A DNA stretch of 64,000 nt from Macrolepiota albuminosa (GCA_027475525.1 JAMWFC010000054.1:744001-808000); one strand, 5' to 3'. Counted from the first letter of the stretch, positions 10,621-23,399 are shown. Notes: a model not told the origin generated them from the letters alone. Program-made: numbers and translations.

Positions 10621-12953
10621 TAATGACTTTTGATTCAAATTCAAAAATTGTGTTGAAAATGAGTACTCAACCATGTTTATTTTGGTGTTGGCATAGCACT
10701 TTCATTAATATCATTAAAGATCTTTAGTGCTAAGGAAGCGTCATACTCTGCGTCAAATTGATTTCAAAATTCATTTTTTGTTAGGTAATTTGTTAAAGAA
10801 TGCATGTACAGTATGCATATAGCAATGCAGCGGTTGTGAATTTACATTTTATTCTGAATCTATGACAAAGTAGACATGATTGGCAGCTTTGGTAAGGACT
10901 GCAAAATGCCATGATCCTTGTCAGATCCTGGTATGTTTTACTAGTCCTTCTCGTTGAATGATGAATATCCTTACTGAAAGATAAGTTAATTGATATATTC
11001 CTATTCCTAATAAGCAATAACATGTAGCACATACCTTAGGTAAAGCTTAAAAAGCTTAAGCTTAAATGTTTAAACACATAGCTTCAAAAATTGAAGACAT
11101 TGCCTGATATGCAAGGAATAACCTCGATCTACAATTTATTTATTCTATATCTCAGAACTATGACCCAACATATCAATGAATAATTTAATGTTTAGCTCAA
11201 TATTTCCAAGCTCTTGGGCACAAGCATCCAATGTAGATAAGAGTAGTAGCCAAAGTAATGGATCTCAGCTTTTTCAACAATAAATTGTTGCAATGTTTTT
11301 GAAGATTGTCAAATGTAATGTAAGACTTTGTGTATGGGCAAATAGCTGAGTGAGAAGAAACAAGTCTTACTCCTAAAATTATAATACTTGACTTTATTCT
11401 TATTTGAAAGATTAGACAATGTTGTGGAGGTCTTCTGTGCAATCTTAACAGAGGCATTCAAGTAAAGTTTTCAATCCTGTTTTTGCATGTAACTGTGTTT
11501 TTTTCTTATTGCATTCAAAGTTAATATATTCAATTGCATTCAACAATTACATATGTAGTGGCATTTCAACTCATTCCCTACTTAGCACGTGAACACATTT
11601 CCTTACCTTTGTCAGCACTGGACATTGACACTGCTAAGCTTTGAGAGCTTGAGGAAACCAATCTAGTGGACCATAACAAGGTCACTCCAGATATCAAAGA
11701 TGATCAGTAAGAGAAGACAACTATGAAGGGCACTAGACTCTAGCACCTTGCATCACACACATATGAGGAACAGCTAAATATAAATAAGCATATTATTCAA
11801 ACTACAGGATTAACAAAACTCTACAATTAGCTATATTAGGCCCTCCAATAAGGATCTCAAACACATCTGTTAAAATGCCTAGGCTGCTGCCTGTAAAAAC
11901 TTACTGCATTTGGAGGCACTTCAGTCTCCATGAGCCACTCCAAGGCCATAGCCATGAGTAAATGGTAGCATTGGATTAGAATGAGAATATTTCCATTGTG
12001 GTGCTAAATACCACTGCAGGGCAGATGAGCAAAAAAAACATCTTGAGGCAGTCTAAAACCTCAGGGCAATAAAATGGAGTGATATTTTTGAGGAGGAAGA
12101 AAAGACAACATTGTGCAGGGTTGAAGGGACTTAGGAAAGAGAACTTATGTAGGCCAATCACAAAGATATGACAAAAATGATGTATTTCATAAAACTATGA
12201 CATAGAAGCAAAAAACTGAGAATCTGTTAGTCCAGTAGCACTATGGAGATGATGAAATTGCCTCACTCAAACGACATGGGGGGACAAGAACAGGTGAACA
12301 GCAGGTCAAGAGGGGCTAAACCAAGAATACGCTTGCTCACAACCACCAGACCCTCAAGAGAACCACAAAAAAAGCAAGCACCAGTGTACTTGTAAGGGGA
12401 CTGGAAGCAGAGCACTGTTGGATACAGAAAAAGAAGAGGTGATGGCTCAATAACTAACCAGATAATAGCTTTTCTCTATTAAAAGTTTAAGGTGATCCGC
12501 CATGTCCTCAGTGGCGATTTCCTGGATTTGGTGACTATCAGAAGGGCACTGCAACACATCAGGAATAGCAGTACACACATCTGAAAAGCTTGACTCCAAG
12601 CAGCTTCTGTACTGAAATGCATTAACAGAGACACATCTCTCCAAATTTCACAGGTAGCATGCAATAACCTACAACAATGACCTAGCTATTTATTTACAGA
12701 CAGCATCCATTTCTACCTAGTCTGACATGGTAATGGCCATTGGACCATGCTGACAAAGGGGTTTTTGCACTATAATGATCTACTGAGTGTTTCTTCTTTT
12801 CCTTAGTTTATTTATCTCTTGATCACTTACAAACTGATGTTTTGGTATCAAAGGGGAAAGGAGGGGTTTCTTTTGGTACAAGCAACATCAAACTATAAAC
12901 CAGCCAATTAAAAAACTAAAGTCCAAAAATTTCAGAGTGCTACAGGCCAGCAA

Positions 12954-14534
12954 CTATGCATCATACATGAGAAGGGCAGGATCACCTAAAGAGAGCAAAT
13001 CTCCATCTTGGATGTGATTACTTGCTTGCCACTTGAGCGCATCAGTGATATTGTCATAAAGGCCAAGCAAAAGGGTCTCATGATGTGCTAAAGTATTAAT
13101 ACAAGGGTGCAAGAGGGCCAGGTTGTGCCTAATAGTCTCGGTAGCCTCATCAATGTGGAGAAGTTGGCAGTGGAGGTCTTTGACAGGACAAAGAGAAGTT
13201 ACAGGATAAGAAAACTGGTCTCTGAGCCAAGGGAAGGTGTTGCTGGTAACACATATAGCAAGGGTGGAGGTCCAGAAGAGATCAAACTAATCAAAGTTAG
13301 TGGGAGAAAAGAGGTGAGGAAGATGGACTTACATGGACAGTAACAGGAGCTCGGAGTGTCTATTCATAGCATTCATCACTGGGAGACATGACTCTGATAG
13401 AAGAAAGGCTTACCCTATATGGAGGCAAGTACCTCCAGTGGTGCCGGTGCTCATCCTGAGGCACAAGAGTTTCTTTAGACAGAGGAGCCTCAGAAGTCTC
13501 ACAAATGCTGGGGAGAGTAGTAGGACTGCAAGGAGGAGTTGTGAAAGGGGTGAGGAGGACACTAAAAGAGTCACTAGCCATGGCAGAATCAAAAGTAGGG
13601 CTAGCGTCTTTACTGAATATAGAAACATCTTCAGCAGGAGGTATCTCCACGACAATGGAAAAAAAAGAAGGAGCTGGAGTCCTAGTGATTAAATTAACAA
13701 GAATAAAAGACAAATCAGAACTAAAGACATATGGTTCTTCACTGAGGCCACTCTGATGAGGATTAGTGGCAAATGGCAGAGTAATTTGAAAAAGAATAGT
13801 GTGTATCACCAACAAGTCATTGATATTAGCAACAGTGGACTCAAAGGAAACTTTGTTGTTATCCTTGCCTTTGGCATCCCTCTTGGTATCCTCACCTTCA
13901 TCAGAAGACAGCTTGGCAGTAGACAAGATAACCGGGATAGCAGGTGCTAATTCATGGTGCTTACTGGGGCTCTTACTAAGAGCACTGGGCTTATGTTTCA
14001 ACAAAGTAGGACAATAAGGAGAATGGGCAAAAAGAGCAGCAACAGTGGTGCCATCCTAAGTAATGAGGAGCGCTAAGCTAGCCTCGCTAATGACGGTTGG
14101 CTGGCAAACAGCAGCTAGGTCATGTTGCTGACAAACAAAGTCCCTCATATTATGGACCAACACAGCATACTCATAGTTCTTTTGCATGCTAGTGTCCTTA
14201 CCATGCTCTTGAGTATGAATGCTGTTGAAGGCACAACCTCTTTTTAAAGCATCACATCTGTAGCAAGAAAGAGAGGCCATAGAAAACCAACAACCCTCCA
14301 GATCATTCTCAGCCTAACATTTATCACACTAAGATCAGAGTTAGTGATGTCATAATGCTAGAAGCAAGGACTTACCATGCTAACCTCCATTCAAAAGGGA
14401 CAACAATCCTGGAGAGACATCGTAATCTTCTTCTTGGTGCCAAGTATTTGGATACTAGCAAGTAGACCAGTATTAACAACAGTGATATCACAATGAAAGT
14501 GCAAAAGGTCACAAAGTTCTGCATCAGTAAACAT
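12954..14534 (-). pseudogene. Unrecognised gene copy C with Cys motif (decayed)
   Basis: Reads right to left from a possible ATG at 14534. The best frame runs 14280 to 13360 with a single stop near 14053: CYRCDALKRGC, then EHGKDTSMQKNYEYAVLV, then an acidic SSDEGEDTK and a Ser/Pro-rich stretch. The C-terminal part (13130-12954) reads YDNITDALKWQASNHI and GDLLSLGD before a TAG. Both blocks are matched by copy D on the other strand (16508-18791), which shows they are real former coding sequence. Frames between the blocks need introns or frameshifts. I do not recognise the family; the short Cys cluster resembles zinc-binding motifs of multi-copy Agaricomycete proteins, without proof. Surrounding LTRs suggest it travels with, or was trapped by, retrotransposons. 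Confidence 0.55.
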
Positions 14535-14742
14535 GGTTTGTTTAGGCGTCTAAAGACATCAAAGATTAGGTGCTAAGATCTAGCAATCTCAGAGAAAATA
14601 CTTACAACATACAAGGAAACACTGTGAGCAGAAAGATTAACCTAAAACAAATTAACAATGGAATGAAGAGGATAGAGATATGGCCATACTGTATGTTTGG
14701 AAGGGCTAGGACAAGTAGTGAGTGTACACTCAATAACAATGG

Positions 14743-15208
14743 TGATGACGCCCAAAGTTTGGTCAGTAACAAATGTAGTAAAAGTGTTACCGAGCCAAAA
14801 GCTTGCGTTGGGTGCACTTAAGATGTTGAGGGGAATCCCAGGCAGGTCACAAAGAACACACCTATAAAATAAGATAAAGTCAGGAAGGGGTCAGCAAATA
14901 TCAAGTGCTAAGGTAACAAGCGCCTATGGAAGAAGTGGTAAGTAAACATGGCAATATAAGTGGCAAGAACATGGTAAGTTTAGTGAGGTCTAAGCGATGT
15001 TAATGCCTGCCATAGATGCAAGGCGCAAAGATATCATTTGATGACGATAGTCTGCAACTGCCAATGACTTCAACATTGCCAACCATAAATAAAACTTGAA
15101 CCATGAGGGAGACTAGAGTAAGTGGGGCAGAAAACTCTGTTCTGATGATTATGCACAGGTTAGTAAGTACTTTTTATACTACAAGGAGTTCACCATTGCC
15201 AAGTAACT
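14743..15208 (-). mobile_element. LTR of family Y (cut by the assembly gap)
   Basis: From TGATGACGCCC the sequence follows the LTR at 30530-31450 in the same orientation, with a shared GTTGAGGGGAATCCCAGGC block, and continues to the first N run. The matching copy continues normally at 31000, so the gap falls inside the repeat. Strand is assigned by analogy with the LTR of element B. Confidence 0.75.
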
Positions 15209-15308
15209 NNNNNNNNNNNNNNNNNNNNNNNNNNNNNNNNNNNNNNNNNNNNNNNNNNNNNNNNNNNNNNNNNNNNNNNNNNNNNNNNNNNNNNNNNNNN
15301 NNNNNNNN
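15209..15308. other. Assembly gap (100 N)
   Basis: Exactly 100 N, a conventional scaffold gap of unknown true length. Left flank is LTR Y. The 85 bp after it are unusually CpG-rich for this part of the window and match no other copy here. Confidence 0.99.
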
Positions 15309-15393
15309 TAGCGGACTCCGCTGGACACATATGGTACGGCACAAAGCGGGCTCCCGTACAACGTATGACACGTACCGTTGTGATGTCTCTATG

Positions 15394-16371
15394 TGGTCAA
15401 AATAAACATTTAATTATAGGCTAAAAACTGTAAGCCTCCTAGTAGCAGTCTCAGCAAAGATACATCTCCAAAATATCTCAATAAATATACAGAAAAGTAC
15501 AGAACAAAGGGCAGGAACCAGCTCAAGCTATGAACTCAACAATAGTCCAATCACTGTAATAGACAGAGGAAGCATGGGAGCTGGCAGAAGTGATAAAATG
15601 AGATCAATTTGTGATCATCTAAATCAAGATCAGATCTGACAATGCCCAATTTGACACAACTGAAAGGAGAAGAAAAGCAACATGGAATGCAGGGAAGTGC
15701 TAAAAGGGGAAAGACAGATTTATGAATGGGATCATGCTAAATGAAGCTGAAGCAAATGGGGAAGTGGCAATCAGAGACATTTGGAGGAATGGTGGAACTG
15801 GTGGCACCAAAACATGCCTCCCAAAAGAGAAATTGGACTATCAAATATGTTCTGGAGACTGGAGAGTTGACAACAAAGAGTCATGTGTAGATAGTGGTCT
15901 GTGCACCAGAAAAACAGTATAAATAGTCCAAGTTTAGTAGAGAATAGACAAGCAATTGATAGGCAAAGGCTCAGTGATTTTCAGAGAGTGAATTGCTTAG
16001 GCTGGAGTTTGTTGATAAACCTCCACTTTCTGAAATATTATTATTCTTATTCAACATTATAATACCTCAAAGCCTCTGCTTTCTGCAAGATTATTGAAAG
16101 CATTGAACATCATAAGAGCTCAAAACCTTGGCTTTCTGCAAAATTATTGAAAGCATTATCAACAATAATAGTGCAAAACCTTGGCTTTTGGCAAAATTAT
16201 TAAACCCATTCACAACAATAATAGTGCAAAACCTTGGCTTTTGACAAAATTATTAAAAGCATTCACAACAATAATAATCCATTTTGTCATCAAAATCAGT
16301 GTAAATTGAAGGTTATATTCTATACTAGCAAGCCTCAGAACTATCAGTACTACTTGCAACCAAGTACTACA
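15394..16371 (+). mobile_element. LTR of family X (left end lost at or near the gap)
   Basis: Collinear with the complete solo LTR at 24927-26000, from the GTCAAAATAAACATTTAATTA region to the terminal CCAAGTACTACA. The first ~50 bp of the family are replaced by unrelated sequence after the gap. It contains the internal 52-53 bp repeats described separately. No genes lie inside. Confidence 0.8.
16071..16277 (+). repeat. Internal 52-53 bp tandem repeats of LTR X
   Basis: Four similar units (starting near 16070, 16121, 16174 and 16226) share CAAAACC(T)TTGGCTTT, a GCAAAATTATT block and an ACAATAATAG block. The copy at 25750-25910 has about three units, so the number varies between LTRs. Confidence 0.8.
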
Positions 16372-16507
16372 CCAAATATAGCTACCATTACCATTTTTTG
16401 TGACAAGTGGCCCATGCATTCTTCAGACTCTATTTATAGTCTTAGCACATGAGTTTGGACTTCATCTCTCCTCCCTGATTTACCTGGTGCTTCCATCAAT
16501 CAATATG

Positions 16508-18791
16508 TCTTTTCATATTCCAACTCCATCCCCTGTACCTAGTATCAAGGCCCAAAATGCAGCACACACATATATCGCCAAGACAAATAATGTTTTGAAA
16601 TGGATCAATGGCATTGGCACAGAAGTGCCTGTAAATTTGGTGGTTGCAGTCATGAAATTATATGAGCAGTAGTTGGAGGTCCACGTTCTTGGCATAGGTT
16701 GAGATTACAATATTAAAGTGTGGGAATGGTGTTGCTCACACTATTTGGATTATTGTTGTACCAACTGGTTGACACCTTTTTCTTGTTTTGTGAGTGCTTC
16801 TAGTTCTTGCTGTGTTGCTAGCTGATCAGGTTGCCAGATGCCTCCTCTCATCCCAACTATTGAGGACAAGTTAGAGGATATTCTGTCCAGGGCATTGCTG
16901 ATGACAGTAAGCATGCCTGTGGCAAAATGAGTATCTCTAACTCATTCCTTCTGACTTAGCTTTGGTCTGATTTGTCCTCCCACAGCAAACAGGAGATGTT
17001 GGCGCTTCTTGTGTGCATGCAGGTGGACAAGAAGATTGTGGTAAGGCAAGAGGAGGTTTCCTGTGACTCTCAGGAAATTATCAGGATGCTGGAGGAGTGG
17101 GAGAGGGCAGCAGCGCTGGCAGCTGAGATGGAGGAGCTTGCTGAGGAAAAGGTGCCTGCTGCTCAGAGGCAGGGATCCGTGGCTGATGAATCCAGCAAGA
17201 TTGGTCATGCTGGCAGCATTTTGAGCCTAGTGCTCCTGGCTAGCAAGTTGGGCTTACTAAAGAAGCCAGCGGGAGCTTCTAAATGCAAGGTATGTTTTGA
17301 GTTTTCTTGCTATTGCTGACAGTCACTAACAAGCTTGTAGAGTTGCAAGGTGGCACCTCAGTATGCAGTAAGTCATTTTTTTCTTCTTGTCTGCTAACTT
17401 TATGTGAGCTGTCTAGGCACCTACACAGTCCAGCTTCAACAACAAGGAGCTCAAAGGACTGCTATTGCCACATCGCAAGAAAGCCATTTTAGATGAGGGT
17501 CAAGAAGCTGGTGTCGTGATGGAGAAAATAAAGGAAAAGAAGACCATTTCCCTGATGACCTGGCAGGCATTTAAGGAGGCATGAGGAGCAGTAAGTAACT
17601 TCTCCATTTTCTTTAGTTTCTTGCTAACTCTTGGCAGTAGTGTGACAAATGCTGAGCAGACAATGACCCAGAAGGCTGCTGGTTCCTGACTGGAGGCCAA
17701 CTCTGCTATTGTTGTGGTGCTCTTAAGTGTGCATGCACCATTGACAGGGCCAAGAGTCAGGAACATGGTGGTGTGCCAGATGCCTTGGTTAAAAAGACCT
17801 TCACCTATGCTGTCTTGGTAAAGAGGGCCAGGAAGTTTGTGGAGGGACAGAAGAAAAAATGTCACTGCCAGTAGTATGGCAGCCATTGGATGGGCCTCCT
17901 TGGCGTTGCCAACATGCCAAGAAGATGGATCAGAAACTGTCAGCAATTGAGGCACCAATGAGCACCAAGGGACTTTGGTCTCAGAAAAACAACAAGCCCC
18001 TTCTCTAAGCACAAGTCCTAGTGGCCTTTTGTTGCCAATCCAGCTAGCAGCAAGGTCTCTTGGCAAGGGGCAGGAGTTGGGAATATGGGAACCAGTTGGT
18101 GACTTGGTGCTCCAGAAGGAGTGGAAAGAGGCTTCTGAGGATATTGAGATGAGGGATGAGTCCAAATGGCAGGAGGAGGACAAAGAGGAGGTAGTGGCAA
18201 CAGGAGGGAATGAGGATGTGGAGAGTGAAGAAAATGAGACCCTGGCAACCCAATGAGAAGGTGATGAGAATGAGGCACCGGCAAGGGAGGTGGTAGCAGA
18301 AGGAACCAGAGTGGCACTGGCTGCCTTTTTACAGCAATGTTGCTTCATAGAAGATCTCTGACTCTGAGGACATTGCAGGGTTGGAGCCTAGGCACTCTGT
18401 TGTTGACCAAATAAACCCTGCCTAGACTCTCCAGCTACAACTAACAGTTACTGGCAATGCCTTCAACTGGCTGGGCCAGGATCTCATGTACCTGGTGGTG
18501 GCACTTAACTCGTGGGAGATGCTGAAGAGGTTTTCAAGGAGGGCAGCAACAATAGAGTTGATAATGGACCAAGAGCAGGAGTGTATATAGGAACAGCTCA
18601 TGGCACTTCAGCTATGCTACTCCAACTTGGGCCATAGCCTTTGTGTCCTTCACAATTACCAGGACAATTGCCAAGCTGCCATCAATTGGCAAACTGCCAA
18701 TAACATCTTGCCTGGTGACCTCCTGCCTCTTTGTGATTCCTCTGTGCCTATCTCTGATGATTCCTTGCTAATGGACAATACTAGCAACTGA
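16508..18791 (+). pseudogene. Unrecognised gene copy D with Cys motif (decayed, intron-containing)
   Basis: Homologous to copy C on the opposite strand. Starts plausibly at ATG 16508. Several stretches look like spliced exons: near 16972-17290 a charged helical segment, with intron-like gaps at about 17289-17340, 17369-17427 and 17592-17638 (GTAAGT donors and CTAAC branch sites). Near 17690 it reads CYCCGALKCAC then EHGGVPDALVKKTFTYAVLV, matching copy C. An acidic block follows (~18140-18230), and the C-terminus at 18600-18791 reads YQDNCQAAINWQTANNI and GDLLPLCD before TGA, again as in copy C. Several in-frame stops show it is broken. A 282-codon open frame lies antisense to it but is not conserved with copy C, so I treat that as a shadow. 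Function unknown. Confidence 0.55.
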
Positions 18792-19197
18792 CAAACCTTA
18801 GTGTAGATAGGCCATTAATGTATATTTTCTTGTACCAGCATTGCTTTATAATCTATATTTGTTTTTCGGTAAAGCTGAGTGGAACTTAAGCTAAAAATTT
18901 TTGAAAAAGGGAACTGCTCAGTAAGTCATCATAGCAAAAAACCCTTGGCATGAGTTGTGCAATGTGCTAAGCGTTGGCAATACACTAGTGCTGCGGCTTG
19001 GCTACATAAGCAAATGTCTGTTGAATATAGTACAGTAAGTGTCAGCAAGAAAGATAAGTAAGGTAGGTAATAGAAAAACAGAGCTTATCATTATAATCTT
19101 TTCTAATTATTTTCTTCTTCTTCAATTAGAATCGGCAAATCATCATTGTCCAATAAGTCAGTTTCTTCAAGTTCTCTGAGTTTAGCAGTGTTGATAT
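18792..19197. other. Non-coding stretch between copy D and the element B remnant
   Basis: No open frame of note. It is presumably the decayed 3' end of element B (minus strand), but no LTR matching 30530-31450 was found here, so the 3' LTR of B appears lost. Confidence 0.5.
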
Positions 19198-19572
19198 TTA
19201 GTGCTTCAAGCAGCAAATCAATTGTTCTCTGGTGAAATATGGTAACAAATGAAAGGTGGCAACGGGCCGATATAATACTGAACGATCTAATTCATATAGC
19301 ATGTAAGCACCTCCTCGGTTACAAGAGATAACTACCAAAGATCTCAGATAGCATGGGTGCATTTTCTTGTTGTAGGAGGCCTCAATTTTGGAGTTGCGCA
19401 TAAGCACTAGTGCTCCTCTCAGGAAGTTGTCATCTTTGATAGTGGCACTATGTTCAGTCTTGAACTGCAAGGCTGCTTGGTGATGTGCACTAAAGACTAT
19501 TTTGTGGAGTTGCTCTAAATCTTCTTTTTGTTGTTGAAGGTCAATAGCTTGTCTGGCAATCAAGTCGGTAGT
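19198..19572 (-). pseudogene. Element B: C-terminal pol fragment (GPY/F-like region)
   Basis: Minus-strand frame contains RQAIDLQQQKEDLEQLHKIV, GALVLMRNSKIEASYNKK, a MHPCYLRSLVVISCNRGGAY segment and a short tail. This matches the region after the integrase core of basidiomycete gypsy polyproteins, where the enzyme extends into a GPY/F-type module. The frame runs directly into the left LTR of element A at 19572. The retrotransposon portion that should precede it (RT, RNase H, integrase core) is not found on the far side of element A, where only the start of RT remains. Confidence 0.7.
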
Positions 19573-20068
19573 TGTAAGGGCAACCTTTAGAGGCTGTGGC
19601 TCAGTCACACAGCTGGCAGAGGGAGATCCAAAGTGTATTAGAGTATGTACTGACAATATCATAATAACTACCCATCTGGCAGAGGGAGATCTAAAGAGAA
19701 CAAGTCTAGAGATCCCCTATACCAGGTTGGACACTTCTGGGGCCTCTGAAGCATGGAAAACAACTGTACAGTACAACAAAACCTTAAAAACTTGAAAATT
19801 GCCTACACAAACAATTGCACAAATAAGGAGCAAATTCTGGCAAACTCTTGCTTATATAAGAGTCTGGAAGCGGTGCTAAGGGGCACACACTTGTCTGAAT
19901 GATAGCTAAAGAACCAGAGCATCTCAAAGGTTGAGAATAGTACTAACAGATAGTGTTGAAAGAATAGAAACAACAAAATGAGAGAATGATAGAGAAATAA
20001 GGAAATGAATGAAAGGAGAGTGAAGGAATAAGGAGTGAAAGAAGAAAGAAATAAGGAGTCTCCTGACA
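19573..20068 (-). repeat. 3' LTR of element A
   Basis: Plus-strand ends are TGTAAG and CCTGACA; 496 bp. The right LTR is 576 bp, or 499 bp without its 77-bp duplication. Termini agree with the solo LTR at 7989-8507. Confidence 0.9.
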
Positions 20069-20160
20069 TCACCCTCCCTCTAGAGTATGGTGTCTCGACG
20101 TGCTAGATAGAAGTAGTTCTGGATGGCCTGGTCTACCTTAGAAAGAGAATAAAGGCCTCT

Positions 20161-21660
20161 GATTGCCTAGGAAGCATTGGGATGCTGTTGATAGAATTCC
20201 CAGACCAAGACAGAGGCATAGACGTTCTCTTGTGGCTCCCAGAAGATGTCCTCAATTCCATAGCCCTTCCACTTGACCTTGAACTGAAGCTTGTTTCTAA
20301 AGAGTTGGCTGTTTAGGATCTGCTCCACTTCATACTCTTCTTGGTTGTCGAACAGAACTGGAGGTGGGGGTGGCTGTGGGCATTGACCTGGGATTGAATC
20401 CTCTGGTGCTGGAGAGAGCTTCACCACATTGAAGACTGGATGGAGTCGACTCATTCTACTAGGCAGCTTGAGTTGATAGGCTAGTGGGCCTACCTGCCTT
20501 ACTATAGGAAAGAGTCCTAGACAACAATGAGAGAGCTTCTGAGAAGGTCAGGTAGTAGCAATGTCAGAGGCATCCAGATAGATTTGATCTCTAGGCTTGT
20601 ACTTGGAAGCTGGAGTTTGTTCACAATCATAATAGTAGGCCATGTCATCCTTTGCCTTAGCTAAAGCAGCCTTGGCTTCCTCCTGAGCTGCCTTCATTCA
20701 ATCTATAAACTCATTGACAGCTTTATTCTCTGAAGGTTATCTATGAGGCTTAAATCCCATCCAAGGATATCGACCAGTATCTAGAAGGAAAGGAGACATC
20801 TGGATAGCAGCATGTACACGGTTGTTATATTGAAACTTTGCCTCTGATAATAGGTCATCCCAGTCAACCTGTCGTTCATTGCAGAAGAGCCAGAGATACT
20901 GTTCTAGCTCCTGATTGACATGCTTGGTCTGGCCATCAGACTGGGAGTGGTAGGCTGTGAAAGTGTGGAGTTTGACATGGAGGAGGCAATACAGTTCTCT
21001 AGTAAACTCTGCCACAAACTGAGGTCCATGGTCTGAGACATAAGCATCTGACAACCCACAGACTTTCCAGACATGCTTCCGGTACAGATTAGCGGTGCCC
21101 ATGGCTGAGCAAGTAGTGTGTGTTGGAATAAAATGAGCACACTTGCTACAGAGATCCACTACCACCATAATTGCGTCATATCTATGAGAGTCTGGTAACT
21201 CAACAATGAAGTCTACTGAGGCCATACTCCAATGCTCAGCTAGAATAGGCAATAGATAAAGCTGTCTCATAGGAGGCTAATGACAAGGCTTAGTCTGAAG
21301 GCAAAGGTCACAGGTGGAGGTATAAGAGCCAATATACCACAACATTTGAGGCCACCAGTAATTCTGTAAGACCAGTTTCAGTGTCTTTCATCTGCCAGGA
21401 TGTCCTGCAACTTGAGGGTTGTGATGCTGCTCTACAATCCGCCTCTGAAGGTCTGGCAGGTTGGGAACATAAATGCATCTTCAGAAGGTGAGAAGATCAT
21501 TCTCCAAAGACCACTTGTCAGTGCGGACAGACTTCACTCCAGTTTTCTTTCAAGCATGCAAGGCTATGACAGCCTTGGCTACCAGATCTTCTTGAGCACT
21601 CTCCCAGTTACCTTGTCAGATGTCTCAAAGGATGCTCACTTCTTTTCCCTGGCCAACCAC
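20161..21660 (-). pseudogene. Element A integrase with C-terminal chromodomain
   Basis: Reads right to left. A zinc-binding region (EQHHNPQVAGHPGR, then STCDLCLQ) is at 21660-21290. The catalytic core (21270-20737) has VDFIVELP and VSDHGPQF with the two Asp residues, but the catalytic Glu of the usual GQTER is Lys (GQTKHVNQ). After a linker with stops, the C-terminus has MSRLHPVFNVVKLSP and a chromodomain (about 20370-20180) with EYEVEQIL, KVKWKGYG and FWEPQENV. The chromodomain of such integrases targets insertion to marked chromatin. The Glu to Lys change and stops near 20735, 20700 and 20540 make it inactive. Confidence 0.88.
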
Positions 21661-21834
21661 ACCTTCTAGAGCATAGATGGTGAATAGTTCTGGCTTCAGG
21701 AGTACAATATTGTCATTGTCACTAGCTCCTGAACCATGGTCTGCTCATCTAGAAAGTGCATCTGGCTTGCCCATGCTCCATCCAGGTTTGTGATGCAGAG
21801 AGAAGTTGAAGTTGGCCAGATACAAGGACCATCA

Positions 21835-23170
21835 AGCCTGTCAGCGGTTAAGTTTCTTGGCTATCCAAAAGTACTCTAAGTTCTTGTGATCAGTCCACAC
21901 CTCAAATTTATGCCTGGCACCCTCAAGGAAATGTCGCCACTCCTCAAATGACTGAATGATAGCCAGCATCTCCTTGTCATGAATCTCATAATTTTGCTCC
22001 ACAGCATTGAGACTCTTGGAGTAGAAAGCCACAGGATGCCACTTGCTATCCTCTCTTGACTGTTGAAAGAGAACAGCTCCAGTAGTGAAATCTGAGCTAT
22101 TGGCTTCAACACAGAAGAGAGTCGTCATCTGAGAATAGAAGGACAGGCTTTGAAGTGACTGCCTGTTTGAGGGCATCAAAGGCTGTCTGCTGTGCTGCAT
22201 CCCCATGCCAAGGAGTGTCCTTAGTAATGAGATCAAAGAGGGGCCAGGCATGGTGTAAGAAATCCTGAATAAATCTCCGGTAGAAGTTGGTGAAACTCTG
22301 AAAGGCCTGAACCTCCTTCTTGTTCTTAGGCTCTGGCCACTCCGCTACACCAGCCACCTTGACTGGGTCCATCTCAGCTATTCCATGAGAGATGATCAGT
22401 CCAAGATATTCAACCTTAGTCTGCTCAAACTCACACTTCTCTGGCTTAAGATAGAGTTGGTGTTGGCAAAGACATTCCAGTATCTAGAGTCTTGGTATAG
22501 ATATGAGGATATTGTCAAGGTATACACACACAACACCTTTCGCTATGAGGTCTCAGAAAATGTTGTTCATCATAGTCTGGAAGGTGGCAAGGCTATTAGT
22601 GAGGCCAAAGAACATTACCAGAGGTTCAAAGAGTCCACAATTTGTTTGGAATGCTGCCTTCCACTCATCACCTTCTTTGATGCACATATTGTTGTAGCCT
22701 CAGCAGACATCCAACTTGGTGAAGTAGCGTGCACCTTGGAGGTTGTTGACAAGCTCTGAAATGAGTGGTAAGGGGTAGCAATTCTTCACAGTCATTGCAT
22801 TCAAGACTCGGTAGTCCTGAACCAGATGTAGAGATCCATCCTTCTTCTTAATGAAGAAGACTGGAGAGGCCATCGGAGACTTTGAGGGACGGATGCGACC
22901 AGAGTCTAAATTCTCCTGCAAAAAGGCATCAAGCTCATCCTGTTCTTTGGGAGAGAGTGGGTAGACCTTGCAGCTAGAGGGCTCAGCATTGGGCATAAGC
23001 TCAATTGCATGGTCCCACTGCTTATGCTCTGGCAGGGAGTCAAATGATGCCTTAGAGAAAACATCCTCAAAGTCCTGCAGGTAACAAGGAACTGCATCTC
23101 GGAATGACTTAAGAGCAGAGTTAGCAGCAAATGCCTGAGCTAGCTATTGAGAAGTAGTTTGGCTAGCTCT
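21835..23170 (-). pseudogene. Element A reverse transcriptase and RNase H
   Basis: From right to left: a leader with FEDVFSKASFDSLPEH and WDHAIELMP, then SPMASPVFFIKKKDGSLHLV, DYRVLNAMTVKNCYPLPLIS and FTKLD (RT palm), then the active-site block VCVYLDNILI near 22505, where the second Asp of the usual YLDD is Asn. It continues with VEYLGLIIS and the connection region, and RNase H motifs in VEANSSDFTTGAVLFQQ, DKEMLAIIQSFEEWRHFLEG and WTDHKNLEYF (about 22110-21870). Stops occur after FTKLDVC, in NNIF-stop-DLI and near 21838. The YLDN change alone should abolish polymerisation. Confidence 0.9.
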
Positions 23171-23399
23171 AATCTCTGCTACTGTTGGTGGAGGTTGTAA
23201 CATAGTTGCATAAATCCTATCACCTGTCTTGATAGCCTCATCTGGAGACTCTGGATCAGGAGCACACCCAAATTCACCTTCACATCCATCTTCCATCTGG
23301 GCTTCACTCACTACACCTTGAACATCCTTATAGAGGGCCTTTCTCTAAGGGAATGTCAAGGGGGGAGGATCCAGTAGGTCAAGGTTTGCAAAGGGGAGG

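Larger units (their letters stand above)
9203..12950. other. AT-rich, CpG-poor DNA without recognisable genes
   Basis: Only scattered short open frames occur. The block 9990-10620 contains four diverged copies of a ~65-95 bp unit with a GGTAATGGACATACT..AATAGTCTGAGAAG core, one doubled by a 77-bp duplication. No domain or splice-consistent reading frame was recognised on either strand; the rest may be old transposon debris. Confidence 0.55.

Noticed and set aside
13333..13692. 119-codon plus-strand frame
   Set aside because: Antisense to the conserved copy C frame; Arg/Ser-rich composition is a by-product of the opposite strand.
17500..18348. 282-codon open frame on the minus strand
   Set aside because: It is antisense to copy D, whose plus-strand frames are conserved with copy C; the minus frame has no conserved counterpart.
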